Below, piece by piece: positions 38,952 through 50,257 of a stretch of 64,000 bases of DNA. The DNA is from CAWFLT01 sp963816795. Lineage in GTDB: Bacteria; Acidobacteriota; Vicinamibacteria; Vicinamibacterales; SCN-69-37. Within the stretch, counting starts at the first letter, position 1. Each line of letters begins with the position of its first letter. The stretch lies in the NCBI GenBank assembly GCA_963816795.1, contig CAWFLT010000006.1, positions 434,001 through 498,000 on the forward strand, in the 5' to 3' direction. Under the pieces are notes generated by a model that made no database searches, was not told where the DNA came from, and worked only from the letters and a program-made list of their open reading frames with translations. A program made the translations under genes and the position numbers.

Positions 38952-41746
38952 TTGGCGTAAATCCCGTTGAAGAGGAACTTGAACGTCCCGTGAGGTTGAC
39001 CGCGTTGCAGGATCTCCATCCCGAAGAGCAGCGCCCGGCCCTTTCCTACGGTCGCGTCGACCGCGGCCACACCCTGGTCGAGGTACTCCTGGCCCCAGGC
39101 CCATCCGCTGCGAAGCGGCGTTTTCGACTCGAACCACGCCAGTCGTCTCACACCGCGTGACACCGCGTCCGCTCCCAGCCTCCACACTGGACTGCTGTCG
39201 AAGAAGACGTCGGTATCGGCTCGCATGCCGGCGGCGATTTGGTTGGTGATGTCGACGCGCGCCTTCAGCACCGATCCCGGCACGTAGTACTTCGTCGGTG
39301 GAAGCGGCTGCCCGTTCTCGACCAGGTGGTTCTCCATCGGGAGACCAAGGAAGCGGCCGAGATTCGTCGCCGATCCGCCGATCGCGATGACCGTGCCGCC
39401 GTTCTCGACGAACTGCTTCAGCATCGGCAACGTGCGGTCGACCGTCATCGAGCCCATCTGGCTGCGAAACTCCTCGGGCACGTTGGGAATCGCGGCGGGC
39501 CCCCCGCCGCGTCCGCCGCCGGCCCCGGCTGCGCCTCCGCCACCTCCACGTCCGCCGCCGGCGGCGGGAATCGCGCCGTCGACGAAGATCAGCACGTCGT
39601 ACTTGGCGTTCAGATTTCCGGCGTCGAGCTCAGGCGGGAAGACTCGATCGAACTGGAACTCGAACTGTTCCAGAATCCAGCGCGCCCAGCCGGCATCCAT
39701 CGATCCGCCGTACTGGTCCCAGAGGCCGACGCGCGGCCGCGTCACCCGCACGCCAGGCGCGGCAGGTCGCGCCGCGACCGCCGTGAAGTTGACACCTCGA
39801 TCGACGGCCACGCGACGGACCAGCGACGCCGCCGTCGGCGTGTTGATCACGAGGAAGGCGCCATCCGGCTCCCGGTACACTTCGGCGTTGGCGCCGAGCA
39901 ACCGGTTCGCCGCGACGAAGGTGTCAACTTGCGCCGGGCGCATTCTGAACGCCGCCGGTGAGCCGGCCGGCACCGTCCCGGTCGGCGCCGGCAGGTTCCA
40001 GTCAGAAATCACTTCGAACGGCCCCGACACGGCTTCGAGGATGCGGTCGTATTCGATCCCCATCTGAAACGCCAGCGTCCAGCCGGCGTTGTCGTACGGA
40101 CGCGTCGGCGCGGCGCCCTGATACGCGAAGTTGTCCGGGTGATCCTGCGCCTCGAACATGTCGATGACGTGCGGCCGAAACGCCTGGTTGGCGAGCACCA
40201 CATAGGACCCGCGCGGGTAGCTCTTGCCTTGGATGGAAAAATCGCTGGTGGCCCGATGCACGCGGATGCCGGTTTCGAGCAGCGCGTTGATGAACTTCGT
40301 GGCGGTGGCAAAGTCGGCCTGGCTCGACGGCAGGATGTACGCGCGCGGATCCCGATCCTCCGGCTTGTGCATCGCCGCCCAGAGCGCGGCTTCGTTGAGG
40401 GCGCCGCCCCGGCCGCCGCGTCCACCCCCAGGAGCACCAGCCGGAGGCGCGCCGGCGCCCCGCCCTGCGCCCGCGCCCGCTTCGGCCGCGCCCGCGCTCA
40501 CTTCGGTCGCCGCCGCGGCGTATCGATGCGGTTTGGCCGTCCAATTGTCGCGGCTTCCCCGCTCGATGGAGTTGCGCCCCATCACAAAGCGGTTGAACAG
40601 GAAGTTCTCCTTCATCTTCGACGCGATGTCGAGCACGCCGCGGTTGGCGGTGACCGAATAGTCGACCGACTGCCGAAAGTGCCACTCCTGAGGCGGAACG
40701 GGGAACGTGAGATCGCTCGTCGGAAGTTGCCGCTCGAGGACCAGCGGCACGCGCATCGGCGTCGGCGTGCCGATCATCTCGGTCAGGATGGCGATCGTGT
40801 TGTGGAACGCCGCAGTGTTGCGCAGCCCGCCATTCCACCAGCCGTCGTAGGGACCACCCGATCGAGCCGTCGCGCCGGGCTTCCCTTCCGCTGCGAGGCG
40901 CGTCTGCAAGGCGATGCCGATGGTCTGGATGCCGAGCACCAGCAACGGATCCTGGTTGTAGTTGAACGGGTCGCGGAGCGGAGGCGTCCACAGCACCGTG
41001 CCGGGCGGTCCGCTCTGATGGTGGTTGTAGAGAATCTGCGGGAACCACTCACGGTACAACACGCGATTCATGTTCTCGGTCTCGAGTTGCGTCGATCCGA
41101 AGAAGTCGCGGTTGTTATCGTGGCCGATGTACTTGTGGTACAGCCGAGGCAACCCGGCAGACGAACGTTCCGCCGGCACGGGGTTGCGCATGTACCAGTC
41201 GGCCACCAGATCGTGTCCGTCCGGATTGGCGTGCACGAACAGGATGATGACGTCGTCCAGGATCCGCATCGTCTCGGCGTCGGTGCGGGTCACCATCTGG
41301 TAGACCATCTCGCCGAGTTGCTGGGCGCCGAGCACTTCGTTCGCATGCAGGCCGCCGTCGATCCAGACGATGGCCTTGCCCTCGCGCGCGAGCGCGCGGG
41401 CCTGCTCGTCGGTGAGCCCCTCGGCGAGCGCGAGGCGGCGAGAGATGTCGCGATACTTCGCGAGGTTTCTGTGGTTCTCAGGCGAGGTGACGATCGCCAT
41501 CCACTGGTCGCGCCCCTCTGACGTCTTGCCAATCGACTGCAGGACCATCCGGTCCGACTCGCGGTCGAGCTTCTGCCAGTAAGCGGCGAGCTGACGATAC
41601 GTTGCCAGGAAGTAGTCATCGCCAAACGCGTGACCGAACTCCTGCTCCGGCGTCGTCACCTTGAGCGCCGGTCCCTGCACGGCCCCAGCCGCGACCGACA
41701 GCGACAGCGCGATCGCCGCGCTCATCCCCACGACTCGTCTGAACAT
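38948..41746 (-). CDS. Secreted M14-family zinc carboxypeptidase
   Basis: The 932 residues start at ATG 41746 with a signal peptide (FRRVVGMSAAIALSLSVAAG). The peptidase M14 domain begins near QEFGHAFGDDYF. Zinc ligands are His and Glu in GLHANEVLG (near residue 132) and His in YNHHQSGPPGTVLW. Further domains include a Gly/Ala-rich linker (around 40385-40480 on the plus strand) and a C-terminal glutamine-amidotransferase-like region with a second Gly-rich stretch, ending GMEILQRGQPHGTFKFLFNG. First gene of the four-gene operon. Likely degrades proteins outside the cell; substrate specificity is not visible. Confidence 0.88.
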   Translation of the reverse strand: MFRRVVGMSAAIALSLSVAAGAVQGPALKVTTPEQEFGHAFGDDYFLATYRQLAAYWQKLDRESDRMVLQSIGKTSEGRDQWMAIVTSPENHRNLAKYRDISRRLALAEGLTDEQARALAREGKAIVWIDGGLHANEVLGAQQLGEMVYQMVTRTDAETMRILDDVIILFVHANPDGHDLVADWYMRNPVPAERSSAGLPRLYHKYIGHDNNRDFFGSTQLETENMNRVLYREWFPQILYNHHQSGPPGTVLWTPPLRDPFNYNQDPLLVLGIQTIGIALQTRLAAEGKPGATARSGGPYDGWWNGGLRNTAAFHNTIAILTEMIGTPTPMRVPLVLERQLPTSDLTFPVPPQEWHFRQSVDYSVTANRGVLDIASKMKENFLFNRFVMGRNSIERGSRDNWTAKPHRYAAAATEVSAGAAEAGAGAGRGAGAPPAGAPGGGRGGRGGALNEAALWAAMHKPEDRDPRAYILPSSQADFATATKFINALLETGIRVHRATSDFSIQGKSYPRGSYVVLANQAFRPHVIDMFEAQDHPDNFAYQGAAPTRPYDNAGWTLAFQMGIEYDRILEAVSGPFEVISDWNLPAPTGTVPAGSPAAFRMRPAQVDTFVAANRLLGANAEVYREPDGAFLVINTPTAASLVRRVAVDRGVNFTAVAARPAAPGVRVTRPRVGLWDQYGGSMDAGWARWILEQFEFQFDRVFPPELDAGNLNAKYDVLIFVDGAIPAAGGGRGGGGGAAGAGGGRGGGPAAIPNVPEEFRSQMGSMTVDRTLPMLKQFVENGGTVIAIGGSATNLGRFLGLPMENHLVENGQPLPPTKYYVPGSVLKARVDITNQIAAGMRADTDVFFDSSPVWRLGADAVSRGVRRLAWFESKTPLRSGWAWGQEYLDQGVAAVDATVGKGRALLFGMEILQRGQPHGTFKFLFNGIYAK

Positions 41747-41752
41747 GGAGAC

Positions 41753-41758
41753 ATTGTA
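41753..41758 (-). promoter_or_regulatory. TACAAT -10-like box, 6 nt before the M14 start
   Basis: On the minus strand TACAAT ends 6 nt before ATG 41746, matching the plus-strand leaderless cases. It is 16 bp from a 135-bp inverted repeat (41774-41908), which would occupy the -35 region and beyond. Confidence 0.5.
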
Positions 41759-41773
41759 GGGTTTTGCACAATT

Positions 41774-41908
41774 GGGGACGGGCCTGTTTTCCACAGTTCG
41801 GGGCAAAATGGGGACAGGCCTCGAGGCGCGGGGCGCCCGAATACGGCGCTCGGCGCCTCGAGGCCTGTCCCCAACGTGCCCCAAACTGTGGAAAACAGGC
41901 CCGTCCCC
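41774..41908. repeat. Near-perfect inverted repeat with 55-bp arms
   Basis: Arms 41774-41828 and 41854-41908 match at 51 of 55 positions around a 25-nt centre. Each arm is a composite: a block beginning GGGGACGGGCCTG and ending TTTTCCACAG, 13 variable bases, then GGGGACAGGCCTCGAGGCG. The four mismatches lie in the 13-base spacer. It lies in the divergent gap between the M14 operon and the S4-protein gene. One arm unit recurs alone at 46831-46880. Confidence 0.85.
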
Positions 41909-41929
41909 TCAAACTCGCCCGCCTCGACG

Positions 41930-42319
41930 GTGCCGGTGCGGTTGGATGTGTGGCTCGATGTCGCTTGTGTCTTCAAGACCAGGTCCGAGGCCCAGCGGGC
42001 GTGCAAGGGCGGCAAGGTCCACGTCAACGGCCAGGCCGCCAAGCCGCATCGCGAAATCAAGCCCGGCGATGTGATCGAAGTCACCCGCGCCCTGGGGCGG
42101 CGGCAGCGGCTGGTCGTCAGGGGCACCGCCGGGCAGCACATCGCCAAGGCCGAGGCCCGATTGCTCTACGAGGACACGACACCGCCCCCCTCCGCCGAGG
42201 AACAGGCGATGCTCGACCTCATCCGGCTCGCGGGCCCCAGGCGCCGTGGGGCGCCGCCAGCCACTCCCGACCGTCGCGAGCGCCGGCGACTCAGGCGGGA
42301 GAAGGAGGGCGAAGACTAG
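41930..42319 (+). CDS. S4-domain RNA-binding protein (Hsp15/RqcP-like)
   Basis: The 129 residues start from GTG 41930 (alternative GTG 41936). The S4 fold is clear: RLDVWLDVACVFKTRSEAQR, GGKVHVNGQAAKPHREIKPG, VIEVTRALGRRQRLVV. This is the pattern of Hsp15/RqcP proteins that bind free or obstructed 50S subunits and help recycle nascent-chain-tRNA. The C-terminal tail is highly basic (DRRERRRLRREKEGED). An open frame extends upstream through the inverted repeat to 41630, but that part is repeat DNA. Followed by rpsT after its own promoter. Confidence 0.85.
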   Translation: MPVRLDVWLDVACVFKTRSEAQRACKGGKVHVNGQAAKPHREIKPGDVIEVTRALGRRQRLVVRGTAGQHIAKAEARLLYEDTTPPPSAEEQAMLDLIRLAGPRRRGAPPATPDRRERRRLRREKEGED

Positions 42320-42322
42320 TGT

Positions 42323-42328
42323 TATACT
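42323..42328 (+). promoter_or_regulatory. TATACT -10 box upstream of rpsT
   Basis: TATACT begins 4 bp after the S4 gene stop and lies about 50 bp before the rpsT start, leaving a conventional leader that contains AAGGTGAGG. rpsT therefore seems to have its own promoter and an ordinary Shine-Dalgarno sequence, unlike the leaderless candidates. Confidence 0.5.
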
Positions 42329-42377
42329 TTGGTGTTTTGGCGCGGCCAGATTGGCTCGCCTAAGGTGAGGATTCGAC

Positions 42378-42641
42378 GTGGCAACCCGACACGCATCGGC
42401 AGTGAAAGCGCACCGGCAGACCGTCAAGCGCACTGCCCACAACCGCGAGCTGCGCTCGCGGCTTCGTACCGCGCTCAAGACCATCCGTGCCGCCATCGAC
42501 GACGGCAAGACCGATGAGGCCCGGAAGGCGTTGAGTCAGACGTTCTCGATCGTGGACAAGATGGCCGCCAAGGGCATCATTCACGACAACGCTGCTGGTC
42601 GCTACAAGTCGCGCCTCGCTCGCCGCACCACCGCCAAGTAG
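42378..42641 (+). CDS. rpsT: 30S ribosomal protein S20
   Basis: Primary 16S rRNA-binding protein. It has 87 residues starting at GTG, 8 bp after an AAGGTGAGG ribosome-binding site. Typical three-helix basic sequence: ASAVKAHRQTVKRTAHNREL, then LRTALKTIRAAIDDGKTDEA and the conserved KGIIHDNAAGRYKSRLARR. Convergent with holA; S20 and the delta subunit genes are often neighbours in bacteria. Confidence 0.96.
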   Translation: MATRHASAVKAHRQTVKRTAHNRELRSRLRTALKTIRAAIDDGKTDEARKALSQTFSIVDKMAAKGIIHDNAAGRYKSRLARRTTAK

Positions 42642-42693
42642 AGCCTCTCGGCGATCGCCGACTCCTCCGGCCACGGGCCGGTCCGCGCCAGCT

Positions 42694-43683
42694 TTACCTT
42701 CCCGACAGCTCGACGACCAGCCGCTCGACCAGGACCCGTTCGTCGCCGCCTGAGCTCTTGAGGGCGAGGTCCGTTCTGAGCAACGCCTCGATGGCCGGCC
42801 GGACCCGCGCGGGCGCCGTTTGCACCATCTTCGACGACACCCACCACCGCAGTTGTCCGACCAGCTGGTGGACAGAGTCGCCACGGTCCAGGCGCAGTGC
42901 CGTCTCGCGGAGCGCGCGCGCCGCGTCACCGCCCTCGATGGCATTCACCACGGCCCAGTCGTCCACCGAAAACTCGACCACGGCGATCTCTTCGACATCA
43001 GCCTGACGGATGGTCGCCGCGCCTTCGGTAAACAGCAGCAGCCGCTCGACGTCGCCCCGCAGCTTCGAGATGTCGTCGCCGGCCCGCTCCACGAGAATCT
43101 TGAACGCGGCTTGATCGATCGTCCGGCCTCGTTTCTCGATCTCTTGCCGGATCTCGCCGACGACGGCGCGGCGCTGGTAGTCGTCGCTGCCGTCGAGCCC
43201 GGCGAATGGCACCACCACCGCGCGTTCGATCACACGCTTCGTGAACCGGCGCTCGCGGTCGACGTCCGTGGCCACGAACACGACCGTCGCGGACTCGGCT
43301 GGACGCTCGAGATACTCTTCGAGCGGGGCCGTGTCGCCCGGGCCCTCGGCGTCATCGGCCTCTTCGCTGACGTCGAGCTCAGCGGCCTTCGCCGCGCGCT
43401 TGGGCTTGAGCATCCGCTCGGCGCGCATGACGACGACGATGCGACGGTCGCCAAGCATCGGCAAGACCCGCGCGGCCGCGGCGATGTCGATCGGCGAGGC
43501 GCCAGCGTCCCCAGCGTAGAACCGATCGACAGCAAAAGGACGGTCCGCCGGATCGATGGTCGCTTCGATCGCATCGACGACCCGTTCGATCGCGCGCACG
43601 TCGTCGCCGACGAGGAGGTAGATAGGCGCCAGCTTCCGGCTGGCGGCGTGCTTCAGGACATCGGCGGGATCGACAACGGCCAC
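42694..43683 (-). CDS. holA: DNA polymerase III delta subunit
   Basis: Clamp-loader subunit that opens the beta sliding clamp. It has 329 residues and is intact. N-terminal LAPIYLLVGDDVRAIERVVDA, the central RRIVVVMRAERML strand, and YLERPAESATVVFVATDVDRE are HolA landmarks. The C-terminal collar domain includes DWAVVNAIEGGDAARAL and SVHQLVGQLRWW. It follows lptE by 5 bp on the minus strand, in the order leuS-lptE-holA that is widespread in bacteria. Confidence 0.94.
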   Translation of the reverse strand: MAVVDPADVLKHAASRKLAPIYLLVGDDVRAIERVVDAIEATIDPADRPFAVDRFYAGDAGASPIDIAAAARVLPMLGDRRIVVVMRAERMLKPKRAAKAAELDVSEEADDAEGPGDTAPLEEYLERPAESATVVFVATDVDRERRFTKRVIERAVVVPFAGLDGSDDYQRRAVVGEIRQEIEKRGRTIDQAAFKILVERAGDDISKLRGDVERLLLFTEGAATIRQADVEEIAVVEFSVDDWAVVNAIEGGDAARALRETALRLDRGDSVHQLVGQLRWWVSSKMVQTAPARVRPAIEALLRTDLALKSSGGDERVLVERLVVELSGR

Positions 43684-43688
43684 GCGGG

Positions 43689-44224
43689 TTAGAACGCCTC
43701 GAGAATCGACGTGACCAGGGTGCGGGCGAACGTGCGCGCCACCCGCTCGAGCGCGTTCCGATCGGCGCCGAAGAGCGCCACCGGGTCGGCGCCGGCTGTC
43801 GGATTGGGCAGGATGTACTCGTCGAGCGCGCGGAGCGCCGGATTCGCGTAAAAGACTTTCTTGTCACGCTCGTCCGTGAACTGCACCGACGCCAGCAGCA
43901 TCATGGCGTACTTGGATCCCTGACGCGCCGAGTTGAACTCGATCGGCGTCGAGATGATCGGCTGCAGCGTCACGGTCAAGAGCGCGTCGACGCCGCTCGT
44001 GTCCGCGACAATGCGATAGCGGCCGCGCCCCTGGAACTCCTGCCTCACCGCGTCGGTCAGCAATCGATCGAGCTCCGGGGTCTGCGATTGATTGACGAAA
44101 TCTGGAATGCCGATGATTCGGATGCTGGCCGGCAGGCTGTTGCCGCGGCCGGCCAGCGCGTAGCCGCAGCCCGAGGCCATGGCGGCAAGGAACGCCAGCC
44201 CGAGTACGAGACGTGCGGTCCGCT

Positions 44225-44228
<4 letters not shown>
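43689..44228 (-). CDS. lptE: LPS-assembly lipoprotein LptE
   Basis: Outer-membrane lipoprotein that plugs LptD during LPS export. It has 179 residues from ATG 44228, which overlaps the leuS stop by 4 nt. The signal peptide ends in the lipobox ASGC (Cys21), followed by GYALAGRGNSLPASIRIIGI, the family's conserved first strands, and VRQEFQGRGRYRIV. Supports a diderm cell with lipopolysaccharide. Position between leuS and holA is the standard one. Confidence 0.9.
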
Positions 44229-46799
<2,571 letters not shown>

Positions 46800-46803
46800 G
46801 ATC

Positions 46804-46880
46804 AGGGACGCGCCGGTTTTCCACAGATCAGGGGACGGGCCTGTTTTCCACAGAATCGAGCTGATCGGGGACAGGCCTCG
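46804..46880. repeat. GGGGACGGGCCTG repeat unit, one and a half copies
   Basis: 46831-46880 is a full unit: the 23-bp block shared exactly with 41774-41796, a 13-base spacer unrelated in sequence, and GGGGACAGGCCTCG. A degenerate copy of the first block precedes it (46804-46826). It lies between the HDAC-like gene stop and leuS start, 5 bp before the leuS ATG. Same spacer length but different spacer sequence than at 41774 suggests the two blocks, not the spacer, matter. Confidence 0.75.
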
Positions 46881-46903
46881 CGCGGAACAGCGGCCTGTTC
46901 TGC

Positions 46904-47819
46904 CTAATTTAGCACGCGGATCGCTGCCTTCAGGCAGTCCTCGAGGGCCTGCAGGTGGTAGCCACCCTCAGTGACGACCGCGATCCGGCCACCACAGAGC
47001 CGCCGCGAGGCGTCGGAGACCAGCCCGATCAGCGTCGCATACCCGTCCGCCGTCATCCGCATTTGCGCCAACGGATCGCGCTCGTGGGCGTCAAAGCCGG
47101 CCGAGACGAGGATGATCTCGGGCACGAACCGCTCGAGGGCGGGAACGACCGTCAGTCGATACACCGCTTCGTACTGCGTGTCGGTGGCCCCAGCCGGCAG
47201 GGGAAGGTTCACGGTGAGGCCCTCGCCTGGACCCTCGCCAGTCTCATCAGCCGCGCCAGTCCCCGGATAGAACGGAAACTGATGACTCGAGATGAACAGC
47301 ACGTTCGGATCCCGATAGAAGGCGGCCTGCGTGCCGTTGCCATGATGGACGTCGATGTCGACGATGGCGACGCGTTTGGCGCCTTCCTGGCGGAGGACGG
47401 CGGCGGCGACCGCGATGTTGTTGAACAGGCAGAACCCCATCACGCGGTCAGGCTCGGCGTGATGTCCCGGCGGACGAACGAGGGCGAGCGCTGGCTCGCC
47501 GGTGCGCCACGCGTGCCGCGCGGCGTCGATCGCCGCGCCAGCCGCCAGCCGCGCCACTTCGTAGGACTCAGGACTCGTGAACGTATCGGGATCGAGCATC
47601 TCGGCTCTCCCGGACGTGCCGGCGACCAGATCGATGTGCTGCTGCCGATGCACGCGCGCGAGATCGCTCACTGACGCCGCTGTCGGCTCGATCACGGTCC
47701 CGCCGGCCTGCCTGAAACTCCGCAGCGACGCGCGCGAACACCTCGGCACGCTCAGGCCGTTCAGGATGCCCGGGTGGTGGGGTGTGCTCGATGAAACGCG
47801 GCGAAAAAAACAGGCGCAT
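46904..47819 (-). CDS. Histone deacetylase / acetoin-utilisation family hydrolase (one frame change)
   Basis: Class II HDAC-like zinc amidohydrolase (AcuC/acetylpolyamine amidohydrolase group); the bacterial substrate is uncertain, possibly acetyl-lysine or acetylpolyamine. Motifs: RPPGHHAEPDRVMGFCLFNN, IVDIDVHHGNGTQ (Asp and His metal ligands), SSHQFPFYPGTG, and SAGFDAHERDPLAQ. The N-terminus MRLFFSPRFIEHTPPPGHPE begins at ATG 47819 and changes frame near 47711 before GGTVIEPTAAS. Total is about 305 residues. It follows the acyltransferase gene by 22 bp. Confidence 0.9.
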
Positions 47820-47841
47820 GGAGTGCTCCTACGTGCTGGTG

Positions 47842-48519
47842 CTACGAGGCCGGCGTCAGGCGCTCGATCATCGTTTTCGTCTGCTCCTCGAGCGCGACGA
47901 GGGCGCGCTCGAGCGTCGCGCGCCACACTTCCACGTCCTCGGCGGCCTTGAGGGGCGGGACCTCGATCGGCGCGCCGATCGCGATCGCAAGATCGGTCGC
48001 GGGTTTCGGGACCTGGTGCGCGTCCCAGCTCTTCACCGTCCAGAAGCGCGCCGCCTCGATGTGGAACGGCAGGATCGGATGGCCCGTGGCGCTCGCCAGC
48101 CAGACGGCGCCCGGCTGGGCGCGCCGTGCCGGCCCGCGCGGACCGTCAACCGTGAAGGCGGCGGGCGACCCGGCCGCCAGGTCGCGACGCAACTGCACGA
48201 GCGCGCGCGCGCCGCCGCGTGAGGTGGATCCCCGGGCCGCACGGTACCCGAATCGGCGCATCAGACGCGCGACCCACTCCCCGTCGAAATTCTCGCTGGT
48301 CATCGCCACGATGCCGCGATCGCGAAAGTACAGCGTCGCCGCGAGAATGCGGCCGTGCCACAGCGCCATAATCGGCGGCCGCCTCGCCTCGACGGCGGCG
48401 CGATAGCGCTCCGCACCGGATTCGTGCCAGCGGTACGTCGCGCCGAGCGCCTCGACGAGCGGCATGCCGATCGCGGCAATCGCGGCGGCTTGAAAGTGCT
48501 GTCGTCTTGTGAGACTCAC
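47842..48519 (-). CDS. DUF374-type lysophospholipid / lipid A acyltransferase-like protein
   Basis: The 225 residues start from GTG 48519, overlapping the ETF-QO stop by 4 nt. An N-terminal hydrophobic segment (FQAAAIAAIGMPLVEAL) precedes MALWHGRILAATLYF and AMTSENFDGEWVARL. GYRAARGSTSRGGARAL and FTVDGPRGPARRAQPGAVWL are the DUF374 hallmarks related to LpxL/PlsC acyltransferases. Probably acylates a lipid at the inner membrane; acceptor unknown. Confidence 0.82.
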   Translation of the reverse strand: MSLTRRQHFQAAAIAAIGMPLVEALGATYRWHESGAERYRAAVEARRPPIMALWHGRILAATLYFRDRGIVAMTSENFDGEWVARLMRRFGYRAARGSTSRGGARALVQLRRDLAAGSPAAFTVDGPRGPARRAQPGAVWLASATGHPILPFHIEAARFWTVKSWDAHQVPKPATDLAIAIGAPIEVPPLKAAEDVEVWRATLERALVALEEQTKTMIERLTPAS

Positions 48520-50180
48520 ATGCCTTCGTACTGGGGACCCTCGCCGCCCTCCGGAGGCACCCAGTCGATGATCTGGTAGGGATCCATGATGTCGCACGTC
48601 TTGCAATGGACGCAGTTCGAGGCGTTGATGTGCAGCTTCTTCCCGCCCGATCCATCGTCCACCATCTCGTAGACCGCGGCCGGGCAGAAACGCGTACACG
48701 GGTTGCCGTACTCGATTCGGCAACGCGTTCGGCAGATGTCCGTGTCGTGGACGATGAGGTGCGACGGTTGATCCTCCGTGTGACGCGTGCCGGAATAGTG
48801 CACGTTCGTCAGCCGGTCGAAGGTCAACGTGCGGTCAGGTTTGATCGCCGACGCCGCAGGATCCGGCACGGCGCGCCCGGCGTAGTAGCGGTCCAGGTGC
48901 TCGATCCGCTCATGGCCGGCGTGCGAAGGCATCGGGTCGGTCACCCACCAGCCGCGCGTCGCCAGCGCGAGACCGGAATACATGACGCCGGGCAGCAGCC
49001 CGTGCGAGAAGGCTTGATGCACGTTCCGCACCGCATACAACTCGCTGCGCACCGGACTCTTGTCGATCGATTCCGTGTAGCGAGCGAGCATCCGCTCCGA
49101 CACGTTGCCGTCACGGATCGACTGGAACGCCGTTTCGGCCGCCAGCATCCCGGTCCGCATCGCCAGATGAATTCCCTTGAGCCGCATCGAGTTGACGAAT
49201 CCGCCCGCATCGCCCGCGATGAGGGCGCCATTCATGTGCACGCGCGGCACCGTGTGCCAGCCGCCCTCCGGCAGCGCCTTCGCCCCGTATCGTACGAGCT
49301 TGCCGTCCTTCAACAGCGTGGCGACGAAGGGATGCTGCTTGAATCTCTGAAACGTCTGATGCGGATCGAACAGCGGATCGCGATAGTCGAGCCCCATGAC
49401 GAACCCGAGCGAAATCAGGCCGTCCGGCATGGAGTAGATGAACGCGCCACCGAACTCCTCGTTGCGAAGCGGGTACCCCATGGTGTGGATCGTGGTGCCC
49501 GGCGCGAGCCGGTCCCTGGGCACCTCCCACAGCTCCTTGATCCCGAGCGCGTACGTCTGGGGCAGCCGTCCCTGGTCGAGCTCGAGCCGGTTGACGAGCT
49601 GCTTCGTGAGATTGCCGCGAACGCCGTCGCAGAGAATCGTGACCTTGGCGCGGATATCCACACCGGGCTCGAACGTGGACTTGTGCCGGCCGTGCTTGTC
49701 GATGCCGCGATCGCCGGTTCGCACGCCGACAACTGTCGATCCGTCGTAGAGCACCTCCGTCGCGGAAAACCCGCTGAAGATGTCGACGCCAGCGCCCTCG
49801 ACTTGCTGCGCCAGCCACTTCACGAACCGGTTAATCGAGATGATGTAGTTGCCGTGGTTGTTGAGCGGCGGCGGCGTGATCGGAAAGCGCAGCTTGCCCT
49901 GCCGCGTCAGAAAGTAGACGGCATCTTTCCGCACGAGTGTAGCGAGCGGCGCCCCCTTCGCTTCGAAATCAGGGATCAGATCGCGGAGGCTCGATGGATC
50001 GAGCACCGCGCCCGAGAGCTCGTGCGCGCCGGGCTCGCGCGCCTTCTCGAGGACGGCGATCGTCAACGGCTCGCCGCCGTGTGTCTGTTGCAGCTGGGTC
50101 AACCGGAGCGCCGCCGACAGACCGGCCGGGCCGCCGCCGACGATGAGGACATCAAGTTCGAGCGTCTCGCGCTCAGTCAC
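48516..50180 (-). CDS. Electron transfer flavoprotein-ubiquinone oxidoreductase
   Basis: Membrane-associated FAD and 4Fe-4S enzyme passing electrons from reduced ETF to quinone. It has 554 residues and is intact. The FAD site is VLIVGGGPAGLSAALRL at the N-terminus, with GDAGGFVNSMRLKGIHLAM later. The C-terminal ferredoxin-like domain carries the cluster cysteines (DICRTRCRIEY, CTRFCPAAVYE, CVHCKTCDIMDPYQ). etfA and etfB lie 3-5 kb upstream on the same strand, so the complete ETF-to-quinone chain is local. Confidence 0.94.
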   Translation of the reverse strand: MTERETLELDVLIVGGGPAGLSAALRLTQLQQTHGGEPLTIAVLEKAREPGAHELSGAVLDPSSLRDLIPDFEAKGAPLATLVRKDAVYFLTRQGKLRFPITPPPLNNHGNYIISINRFVKWLAQQVEGAGVDIFSGFSATEVLYDGSTVVGVRTGDRGIDKHGRHKSTFEPGVDIRAKVTILCDGVRGNLTKQLVNRLELDQGRLPQTYALGIKELWEVPRDRLAPGTTIHTMGYPLRNEEFGGAFIYSMPDGLISLGFVMGLDYRDPLFDPHQTFQRFKQHPFVATLLKDGKLVRYGAKALPEGGWHTVPRVHMNGALIAGDAGGFVNSMRLKGIHLAMRTGMLAAETAFQSIRDGNVSERMLARYTESIDKSPVRSELYAVRNVHQAFSHGLLPGVMYSGLALATRGWWVTDPMPSHAGHERIEHLDRYYAGRAVPDPAASAIKPDRTLTFDRLTNVHYSGTRHTEDQPSHLIVHDTDICRTRCRIEYGNPCTRFCPAAVYEMVDDGSGGKKLHINASNCVHCKTCDIMDPYQIIDWVPPEGGEGPQYEGM

Positions 50181-50218
50181 GAAGACCCATCATATCCTCA
50201 GGTTTCCATCACGCCTCC

Positions 50219-50257
50219 AGTGGCCTGTCCCCGCTGCTTCAGCGCGGACAGACCACT
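50219..50257. repeat. 17-bp imperfect hairpin at the VWFA gene end
   Basis: Arms 50219-50235 and 50241-50257 pair at 15 of 17 positions with a 5-nt loop. The complement of the left arm contains GGGGACAGGCC, also found in the repeats at 41811 and 46867. It sits between the VWFA stop (TAG at 50256-50258, overlapping the arm) and the ETF-QO start, so could terminate the VWFA unit. Confidence 0.6.

Noticed and set aside
41630..41929. N-terminal extension of the S4 protein through the inverted repeat
   Set aside because: The added residues are encoded by repeat DNA and resemble the product of the same repeat read elsewhere; the S4 fold begins after GTG 41930.
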